Shown in pieces: positions 1 through 5,304 of a DNA stretch of 7,250 bases (its first letter is position 1; each line of letters starts with the position of its first letter). Source of the stretch: Candidatus Bathyarchaeota archaeon (lineage in GTDB: Archaea > Thermoproteota > Bathyarchaeia > 40CM-2-53-6). Location: positions 1 to 7,250 of the forward strand of contig VBBV01000075.1 of assembly GCA_005883695.1 (NCBI GenBank), written 5' to 3'. The notes under the pieces were generated by a model. That model saw nothing but the letters and a program-made list of their open reading frames with translations. It was not told the DNA's origin and ran no database searches. Position numbers and translations under genes: made by a program.

Positions 1-100
1 CTTCACCTACGCCTCGCTAGAAAGAGGACTGGAAACCGCTCCCGGGCAGTCGACTATTGCTGAACTTCGCCGAATCTACGAGATGCTAGGCGTGGAGTAA
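1..100 (+). CDS. aroD: 3-dehydroquinate dehydratase, type I (C-terminal fragment)
   Basis: Only the last 32 codons are present, read from position 2 to a TAA at 98-100; the gene begins left of the window. The enzyme dehydrates 3-dehydroquinate to 3-dehydroshikimate, the substrate of AroE encoded just downstream. The fragment shows the family's closing signature, F-T-Y-A-S-L followed by T-A-P-G-Q and a helix (I-A-E-L-R-R-I-Y). In type I enzymes the S/T-A-P-G-Q loop covers the active site and its glutamine contacts substrate; here the usual Ser before APGQ is Thr. The catalytic His and Schiff-base Lys lie outside the window. Six bases separate its stop from the aroE start, and its last codons contain the probable aroE ribosome binding site (GGAG at 94-97). 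Identification rests on a short segment plus the pathway neighbours. Confidence 0.88.
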   Translation, partial: FTYASLERGLETAPGQSTIAELRRIYEMLGVE

Positions 101-106
101 CAACAC

Positions 107-946
107 ATGATCAAGGGGAACACCAGAGTCCACTCCATCTACGGATCGCCGATAGCCCACAGCCTCAGCCCCGTGATCTTCAACGCAACCTTCGAGAAAC
201 TATCACTCAACAGAACATACGTACCCTTCGACGTCAGCAAGGAAAACCTGAAACGAGCAATAGAAGCAGCCCGCACGCTCGAGTTTGATGGGTTCAATGT
301 CACAATGCCCCACAAGATCGCTATCGTAGAAATGTTGGACGGGCTTGACATGAACGCGAAGAAAAGTGGATCAGTCAATACGGTTGTCCGAACCGAGAGC
401 GGACTCGTAGGATACAACACTGACGGAGAGGGGGCTGTTAGAGCTATGAGATCCTATGGTTTCGAACCCAGCAACAAGCGGATACTAGTGCTCGGTGCGG
501 GAGGAGCAGCTCACGCACTAGTTCACCGTTTTTCGACAGAAAACAACACGATCAAGATCCTTAACAGAACTTTGGACAAGGCCCAAGAGCTAGAGGAAAA
601 CGCAACCCGTCCCGCCAGAATTTCCTATGAACAACTTACTAAGAACAGCTTAGAGAAAAGTCTCCAAGATACGGACCTTCTTGTCAACGCGACTCCGATA
701 CGGACCTCGACTCTCGTATCCCAGCTCAAAATCCCACTCAACAGAGTGAAAGATAGTGCCTGGATCTTCGACCTCGCATACGACAAGCCCAGCGAACCCA
801 TTCCCGCAGGACGCGGCGCGATAAGCCCGCTAGAGATGCTTGTGCACCAAGCTGCGTTGTCCTACGAAATATGGCTCAACAAGCCCGCTCCCTTCGCTCT
901 CATGCGTTCCTCCCTTGTAGATTATCTAGGGAAGGATTGGAAATGA
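107..946 (+). CDS. aroE: Shikimate dehydrogenase (NADP+)
   Basis: This 279-residue cytosolic enzyme reduces 3-dehydroshikimate to shikimate with NADPH; its length is normal for the family. Visible motifs, in order, are G-S-P-I-A-H-S-L-S-P (13-22; S19 and S21 bind shikimate), N-V-T-M-P-H-K (64-70; K70 is the expected catalytic Lys), S-V-N-T (89-92), Y-N-T-D-G (103-107; D106 is the catalytic Asp), the NADP-binding loop G-A-G-G-A-A (130-135), N-R-T (153-155, 2'-phosphate recognition), N-A-T-P (194-197), and L-E-M-L-V-H-Q-A-A (242-250; Q248). Two motifs are slightly unusual: the common N-A-T-x-x-G-M becomes N-A-T-P-I-R-T, and the D-G-x-x-M-L type segment becomes S-P-L-E-M-L. The ATG at 107 is preceded by GGAG at 94-97, a 9-base spacer. 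The stop overlaps the aroK start as ATGA, implying coupled translation. Confidence 0.97.
   Translation: MIKGNTRVHSIYGSPIAHSLSPVIFNATFEKLSLNRTYVPFDVSKENLKRAIEAARTLEFDGFNVTMPHKIAIVEMLDGLDMNAKKSGSVNTVVRTESGLVGYNTDGEGAVRAMRSYGFEPSNKRILVLGAGGAAHALVHRFSTENNTIKILNRTLDKAQELEENATRPARISYEQLTKNSLEKSLQDTDLLVNATPIRTSTLVSQLKIPLNRVKDSAWIFDLAYDKPSEPIPAGRGAISPLEMLVHQAALSYEIWLNKPAPFALMRSSLVDYLGKDWK
928..935 (+). promoter_or_regulatory. Ribosome binding site of aroK
   Basis: The purine run AGGGAAGG inside the end of aroE ends seven bases before the ATG at 943. It supports that start over the upstream ATG at 871. It is not a perfect match to the archaeal anti-Shine-Dalgarno sequence. Confidence 0.6.
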
Positions 947-1815
947 AGGGCACTGGTCAGGCTCTTTCCCACGGGGCTATCAGCATTCTAAACGCTTTTC
1001 CGACAGGCAAGGGAGGCGCTCTCGGAGTAGACCTTTGGACCCTAGCGAAGGTTAGCCTACGGGAGGGACCGGGCCAGATTTCCGGATTCATATCCTCCGA
1101 CCCAGAAGAATCCAACAAGCTCGCAGTCACGGTGGTCCAGAAGGTCCTGGAACATTATGGGTATGAACGGAAGCTGCAGGGAGAAGTGATCACTTCCTCT
1201 AACATACCAGCAGCAGTTGGTCTCAAGAGCAGCAGCGCGGCAGCTAACGCTGTGGCTTTAGCCACTGTATCCGCCCTTGACGAGGAGCGAGATGATGACA
1301 CGCTGGTTGCAATTGGAGTAGAGGCATCCATCGAGTCCGGGGTAAGTCTCACCGGCGCTTACGACGATTCATTCGCATCCTACCACGGCGGCGCTGTTCT
1401 GACAAATAACGATCATAGAAAGGTGGAAAAAATTCTCAAGATCCCCAACGATTTCAAAGTCCTCATACTTGTTCCACCGCGAAAAACTCGAACAGGACAA
1501 CTGGACCGAACAAAATTTGCGCCCCTCCGAAGGATTTCGGAACTAGCATACAGCGAAGCCAGCAACGGCCACATCTGGGACGCGCTTACCCTTAACGGCC
1601 TCGCCCTTTCGTCCATTCTCGGAGAAGACCCTCGCCCAGCACTCTCGGCGATTGAAGCAGGGGCGTTTGGAGCCGGACTATCCGGCAAGGGACCAGCCGT
1701 AGCGGCGGTAGTTGACGAGAATCGGTTGAAACCAGTGCGGCAGGTGTTCGAGAAATTCGATGGACGAATAATCGAGGCAAATCCGAACTTCACGACAGCG
1801 GTGATCGAGACTTGA
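943..1815 (+). CDS. aroK: Shikimate kinase, archaeal GHMP-kinase type
   Basis: The protein (290 residues) phosphorylates shikimate to shikimate 3-phosphate with ATP. It belongs to the GHMP kinase superfamily, the form used by archaea in place of the unrelated bacterial P-loop shikimate kinase. The N-terminus S-H-G-A-I-S-I-L-N-A-F-P-T-G-K-G-G-A-L-G (9-28) is typical of archaeal AroK. The ATP-binding GHMP motif is S-N-I-P-A-A-V-G-L-K-S-S-S-A (86-99), followed by T-G-A-Y-D-D-S-F-A-S (137-146) and the C-terminal glycine-rich motif G-A-F-G-A-G-L-S-G-K-G-P (240-251). I chose the ATG at 943 over an in-frame ATG at 871: 943 overlaps the aroE stop as ATGA, has the purine-rich AGGGAAGG at 928-935 seven bases upstream, and starts where the family does. 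The extra 24 residues from 871 resemble nothing and would overlap aroE by 76 bases. Confidence 0.96.
   Translation: MKGTGQALSHGAISILNAFPTGKGGALGVDLWTLAKVSLREGPGQISGFISSDPEESNKLAVTVVQKVLEHYGYERKLQGEVITSSNIPAAVGLKSSSAAANAVALATVSALDEERDDDTLVAIGVEASIESGVSLTGAYDDSFASYHGGAVLTNNDHRKVEKILKIPNDFKVLILVPPRKTRTGQLDRTKFAPLRRISELAYSEASNGHIWDALTLNGLALSSILGEDPRPALSAIEAGAFGAGLSGKGPAVAAVVDENRLKPVRQVFEKFDGRIIEANPNFTTAVIET
1800..1806 (+). promoter_or_regulatory. Shine-Dalgarno site deciding the TTG start of aroA
   Basis: GGTGATC pairs perfectly with the GATCACC part of the conserved 16S rRNA 3' end and sits five bases before the TTG at 1812. This extended match lies inside the last aroK codons and is the main nucleotide evidence that aroA starts at this non-ATG codon. 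Confidence 0.7.
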
Positions 1816-3086
1816 GAGTCAGGCTCAAGGGTCCACAGGCGCTTCACGGAAAAGTGAAGGCTCCCGGCTCCAAAGCATACACCCACAGATCGCTCCTGGC
1901 CTCTCTTTTGTCGCCCGGGAAATCTGTCATTGAAGGAGCGTTGCATTGTGATGATACCCAGCGAACCCTTGAGGGGATTCAAAGGTTGGGAGCGAAGGTT
2001 CTTGTTAAGAAAACCCGAACGATCTCCAATGGGATCAGGAGACCGGTAACATCTAACAGGCCCATTGACTGTGGTGACTCGGGAGCAACCCTCAGATTCC
2101 TTACCGCGATTTCCTCAACTTCACTAAAGACAGTTAGGCTAAGGGGCAGCCCGAGACTAGCCAACAGACCCCTGGATCCGCTTGTGAAGGCTGTCAACAC
2201 TCTAGGTGCCTCCGCTGGGACGATTTCCGACATGAACGGACTCGAGGTATTGGTTCGGGGACCTCTCAGAGGAGGAGAAGTCACGATTCGAGGCGACATC
2301 AGCTCCCAGTTCATCTCAGGACTCCTATTCGCAGCCCCACTGGCGATGCGAGACGTCACGATCAACGTGGAAGGCGCACTTGAATCACGCCCCTACGTGA
2401 ACATGTCCATTGACGTGTTGAGAAAGCATGGAATCTCAATCGAGGAATCAGACGAGAAGTTCAAGATTCCGGCACCGCAAAGCTTCGCGCCGGCGACTCA
2501 TCGTGTTCCGGGAGATTTTTCGTCCGCAGCCTTCCTCATTGCCGCGACGGGAACCGCGGGAGATGATATCATGATTTCAGGCCTTGGATCCTACGAGATT
2601 GAACCTGATTCTGCAATATTGAAAATCGCTCGCGAAATCGGGCTTGAAATCCAACAGAATGGAAATGGTCTGACAATTCGGGAGGGAGAACTAGATGGAT
2701 TCGAATTCGACGCGAGCAATAACCCGGATCTTGTCCCACCTCTTGAAACCCTTGGATGTTTCGCGGATGGTTCATCAGAAATCCGAGGTGTAAAGAGGCT
2801 AGTTTACAAGGAGTCAAACCGGCTGCAAACTCTCCCGACCGAGTTGGTGAAGATGGGCGCCAAGATTCACGCCGAAGACGACATGATCAAGATTGAAGGA
2901 AACAGAGAGTTGATCGGAAGTGCGTTCGATTCGCACAGCGACCATAGAGTCGCGATGGCGTGCGCAGCCGCCTCTCTTGGTGCTAAGGGAGAGTCAGTAA
3001 TTCACAATTCGGAAGCAGTTTCGAAATCTTACCCCGAATTCTTCCAAGACCTCACAAAATTGGGGGTACAACTTTTTGTGGAGTAA
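1812..3086 (+). CDS. aroA: 3-phosphoshikimate 1-carboxyvinyltransferase (EPSP synthase)
   Basis: This 424-residue enzyme transfers the enolpyruvyl group of PEP to shikimate 3-phosphate, giving EPSP for AroC. Hallmarks are P-G-S-K-A-Y-T-H-R (18-26; K21, R26), G-D-S-G-A-T-L-R-F (88-96), N-R-P-L-D-P-L (118-124), S-S-Q-F (164-167), S-R-P-Y-V (192-196), V-P-G-D-F-S-S-A-A-F (232-241), N-N-P-D-L-V-P (303-309; D306, the expected catalytic Asp), K-E-S-N-R-L (333-338; E334), S-D-H-R-V-A-M (376-382), and S-K-S-Y-P-E-F (404-410; K405). By alignment from memory, A22 stands where the E. coli enzyme has substrate-binding Ser23, and F96 where it has Pro101. The start is TTG at 1812, overlapping the aroK stop as TTGA, with a strong Shine-Dalgarno match five bases upstream and a family-like N-terminus. 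The stop lies 11 bases inside aroC. Confidence 0.97.
   Translation: MRVRLKGPQALHGKVKAPGSKAYTHRSLLASLLSPGKSVIEGALHCDDTQRTLEGIQRLGAKVLVKKTRTISNGIRRPVTSNRPIDCGDSGATLRFLTAISSTSLKTVRLRGSPRLANRPLDPLVKAVNTLGASAGTISDMNGLEVLVRGPLRGGEVTIRGDISSQFISGLLFAAPLAMRDVTINVEGALESRPYVNMSIDVLRKHGISIEESDEKFKIPAPQSFAPATHRVPGDFSSAAFLIAATGTAGDDIMISGLGSYEIEPDSAILKIAREIGLEIQQNGNGLTIREGELDGFEFDASNNPDLVPPLETLGCFADGSSEIRGVKRLVYKESNRLQTLPTELVKMGAKIHAEDDMIKIEGNRELIGSAFDSHSDHRVAMACAAASLGAKGESVIHNSEAVSKSYPEFFQDLTKLGVQLFVE
3062..3067 (+). promoter_or_regulatory. Ribosome binding site of aroC
   Basis: GGGGGT, one mismatch from GGAGGT, ends eight bases before the TTG at 3076 and lies within the last codons of aroA. It supports the TTG start of aroC. 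Confidence 0.55.
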
Positions 3087-4176
3087 TTCAATCGGCAAAG
3101 CATTCGTAGTTACCTGCTTCGGAGAAAGCCATGGCCCCGTGGTGGGCATTACGGTAGACGGTTGCCCAGCAGGGTTGGCATTGACGCTGGATGATATTCA
3201 ACGAGCGCTGGACTTGAGGATCCCACAGGAGAAAGAGGTTGTTTCTGCGCGACGGGAGCCTGATGCTGTAGAGCTATTTTCAGGGGTATTCCAAGACCAT
3301 ACGACGGGGGCGCCGGTGACTTTGCATATCAGAAACAAGGACGTGAAATCCTCTGATTATGATCCCCTGAAAGACCTCGTTCGGCCTGGACACGCGGACT
3401 ATCCAGCTAAGGTGAAGTATGGTGGTTTCAGCGATTACCGAGGAGGCGGAAGACTTTCGGGAAGAATGACCGCAGCATTCGTGGCCGCTGGAGCAATCGC
3501 CCAGAAACTTCTCTCCACATTTGGAGTAGAAGTCCTAGCCTATACCCAGGCTATCGACGGAGTTCGATTGGATAACCCTCCCAGTAGTGAAGCTGTCAAG
3601 AAAATCACGTACGAGAACTCGATGAGGTGCCCAGATTTGGTTATCGCGGAGAAAATGCGGCAAGCAGTGATAAACGCAAAGGCCGATGGGGACAGCGTCG
3701 GAGGAATCGTCGAATGTACAGCGCTAAACCTTCCGGTGGGCGTTGGTGAGCCACTCTTTGACGCCATCGACTCGGAGCTCGCCAAGATACTTTTCGGAAT
3801 CCCCGCGGTAAAGGGGGTCGAATTCGGCGCCGGGTTCCAGGCAAGTCGTCTGAAGGGGTCCGAAAACAACGACCAGTACGTGATCAAAGAGGGAAGAGTT
3901 GTCACTTTAACGAATAATTCTGGAGGAGTGCTGGGGGGAATGTCGACAGGAATGCCTCTGCTACTCAGAGTTGCGTTCAAGCCACCATCCTCGATAGCGA
4001 AGGAGCAAAAGACCGTGAACATATCCCAGATGGAAGAGGCTAAGCTCGGAGTCAAAGGACGACACGACCCGTGCGTTGTCCCCAAGGCCGTCCCCGTCGT
4101 CCAAGGAATGGTCGCGATAGGACTGACGGATTTGATGATCCGCGGCGGAATGATTCCTCGGGTCCTGAAGAGCTAA
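3076..4176 (+). CDS. aroC: Chorismate synthase
   Basis: The 366-residue enzyme removes phosphate from EPSP in an anti-1,4 elimination that needs reduced FMN, producing chorismate, the branch point used by TyrA and TrpE/TrpG encoded downstream. Signatures are N-S-I-G-K-A-F (4-10), T-C-F-G-E-S-H-G (13-20; H19), R-P-G-H-A-D-Y (103-109; H106), G-G-F-S-D-Y-R-G-G-G-R-L-S-G-R (116-130; FMN/substrate contacts), N-N-S-G-G-V-L-G-G-M-S-T-G, and G-R-H-D-P-C-V-V-P near the C-terminus. The two histidines match the family's catalytic pair. The region usually read as R-R-P-G-Q is L-R-I-P-Q-E (47-52), so the Gly after Pro is missing. TTG at 3076 is the start because it places N-S-I-G exactly where the family begins; it overlaps aroA by 11 bases. 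No flavin reductase domain is fused, so the FMN must be reduced by another system. Confidence 0.97.
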   Translation: MWSNSIGKAFVVTCFGESHGPVVGITVDGCPAGLALTLDDIQRALDLRIPQEKEVVSARREPDAVELFSGVFQDHTTGAPVTLHIRNKDVKSSDYDPLKDLVRPGHADYPAKVKYGGFSDYRGGGRLSGRMTAAFVAAGAIAQKLLSTFGVEVLAYTQAIDGVRLDNPPSSEAVKKITYENSMRCPDLVIAEKMRQAVINAKADGDSVGGIVECTALNLPVGVGEPLFDAIDSELAKILFGIPAVKGVEFGAGFQASRLKGSENNDQYVIKEGRVVTLTNNSGGVLGGMSTGMPLLLRVAFKPPSSIAKEQKTVNISQMEEAKLGVKGRHDPCVVPKAVPVVQGMVAIGLTDLMIRGGMIPRVLKS

Positions 4177-4182
4177 CTCTCA

Positions 4183-5268
4183 ATGGACGATGTTACCAGG
4201 ATTCGGGACAGGATAGACGAGCTAGACCAAGAGATAGTTAGGCTTCTCAAGAACAGATACGAGAACGCTAGGCTCCTTGGACGTATCAAGCAGCAGAGAC
4301 ATCTCGATTATCGCGACCCCGAGCGAGAGAAAATCATCCTCCGAAAGATAGAACGCGCAGCTACATCACTGGACCTCGACCCGAACCTCATACGGCCAAT
4401 ATTCGACCAGATTTTTGCCCTGAGTGTGGAGGCCCAGCGAGACCAGCCTGAAAAGTCCGCGAAGAGACTGGACCAGACAAGAATCCTAATCGTAGGCGGA
4501 ACTGGCGCGATGGGACGTTTCTTCGCGCGGTTCACCAGCCAACAAGGTGCGAAAGTCAAGATAGCGGGTCGAGAGATCAACAAGACTCGGACAGCTGCCA
4601 AGGAGATGGAGGTCGAACCGGGAACAATCTTGGACGCAGCTTCATCAGACATTGTGATCCTGGCTGTGCCGATGGAGGAAACCGTCAGAGTCGCCACCGA
4701 AACCGCGTCACTTATGACAACCGGCTGCCTCCTTGCTGATCTTTCGTCGGTCAAGACGGGAATATCGGACAGGGTTGCGGAAAAAATCCCGAAAGGACTG
4801 GAGTACGTGAGCTTGCATCCTCTCTTTGGACCCGGCGTAGATCATCTTCACGATCAGGTCATTCTCGCGGTGCCTTACCGTCCTGGCCAGAAATGGTCCA
4901 GGCTAGCTCGCGCACTCCAGGGTGGCGGATCGAAGCTCATTACAATGTCAGCCGCTCAGCATGACAAGGCCATGGCCTACGTGCAGGGTCTCCATCATTT
5001 TGCGCTGATTTCTCTCGGACTAGGCCTCGACGGGATGGGAGGAGAGCCTAAGACTCAGTCTCTTCGAGAGACTGAAGGCAGGATCGTCAGGTTGCTTAAC
5101 AGCTGGGATACGATTGTCGGAATCCAACAGCTGAACCCCTTCCTCCCTCCTGTCAGACAGAAATTTGTAGAAGTTGCGACCGGTCTTGCCCAGATTCGAT
5201 CGAAGCAGTCGAGTGGCCTGAAGAAAAGACTTGCATCCAATGTACAAAAGTGGTCACGCAAGCTATAA
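4183..5268 (+). CDS. tyrA: Bifunctional chorismate mutase / prephenate dehydrogenase (T-protein-like)
   Basis: This 361-residue fusion converts chorismate to prephenate and then oxidatively decarboxylates it to 4-hydroxyphenylpyruvate with NAD(P)+, towards tyrosine. Residues 1 to about 90 form an AroQ-type helical chorismate mutase; aligned with the E. coli domain the active-site set is intact: R8, R25, K36, R48, E49, Q85. Residues from about 98 form the dehydrogenase: nucleotide-binding G-G-T-G-A-M-G (105-111), A-V-P (161-163), D-L-S-S-V-K (186-191), H-P-L-F-G-P (212-217; H212, the expected catalytic His), and H-D-K-A-M-A-Y-V-Q-G-L-H-H-F (260-273), close to the E. coli T-protein segment but with H271 where I recall Arg. 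R295 in S-L-R-E-T-E may be the prephenate-binding Arg. Domain order and length match enterobacterial TyrA (about 373 residues). No ACT domain is visible. The ATG lies six bases after the aroC stop; no strong Shine-Dalgarno site is seen. Confidence 0.94.
   Translation: MDDVTRIRDRIDELDQEIVRLLKNRYENARLLGRIKQQRHLDYRDPEREKIILRKIERAATSLDLDPNLIRPIFDQIFALSVEAQRDQPEKSAKRLDQTRILIVGGTGAMGRFFARFTSQQGAKVKIAGREINKTRTAAKEMEVEPGTILDAASSDIVILAVPMEETVRVATETASLMTTGCLLADLSSVKTGISDRVAEKIPKGLEYVSLHPLFGPGVDHLHDQVILAVPYRPGQKWSRLARALQGGGSKLITMSAAQHDKAMAYVQGLHHFALISLGLGLDGMGGEPKTQSLRETEGRIVRLLNSWDTIVGIQQLNPFLPPVRQKFVEVATGLAQIRSKQSSGLKKRLASNVQKWSRKL
5055..5075 (+). repeat. Perfect 9-bp inverted repeat within tyrA
   Basis: TCAGTCTCT (5055-5063) and its exact complement AGAGACTGA (5067-5075) flank a three-base TCG centre, so the transcript could form a short hairpin. 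It lies in codons for T-Q-S-L-R-E-T-E of the TyrA dehydrogenase domain and has no U-tract after it, so it is not an obvious terminator. It may be a by-product of coding sequence. Confidence 0.4.
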
Positions 5269-5271
5269 AAG
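5263..5271 (+). promoter_or_regulatory. Archaeal TATA box upstream of trpE
   Basis: CTATAAAAG fits the archaeal TATA-box consensus and contains the TAA stop codon of tyrA (5266-5268). The purine-containing CGCAAG just upstream could act as a BRE element. With the usual spacing of about 26-27 bases from box centre, transcription would begin near 5293-5296, about ten bases before the ATG at 5305: a short leader, as is common in archaea. This suggests trpEG can be expressed apart from the upstream aro-tyrA genes. TBP/TFB binding and the start point are inferred, not shown. Confidence 0.55.
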
Positions 5272-5304
5272 CGACATGGACGCTTGAGCGACAAGGCGAC
5301 AATC

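Noticed and set aside
871..942. Upstream in-frame ATG extending aroK by 24 residues
   Set aside because: It would overlap aroE by 76 bases, its extra residues do not resemble the family, and the ATG at 943 has an ATGA overlap and a purine-rich ribosome binding site.
1413..1982. Long minus-strand ORF (189 codons) opposite aroK and aroA
   Set aside because: It lies wholly opposite two well-identified genes, spans their junction and shows no recognisable motif; it is a shadow frame.
3715..3720. TGTACA within aroC as a TRP-box-like operator
   Set aside because: It is deep inside a coding region, far from any promoter-like sequence, and a six-base match is expected about this often by chance.
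3540..4085. Minus-strand ORF (181 codons) opposite aroC
   Set aside because: It mirrors the conserved aroC frame and carries no domain signature; other antisense ORFs in the window were dropped for the same reason.
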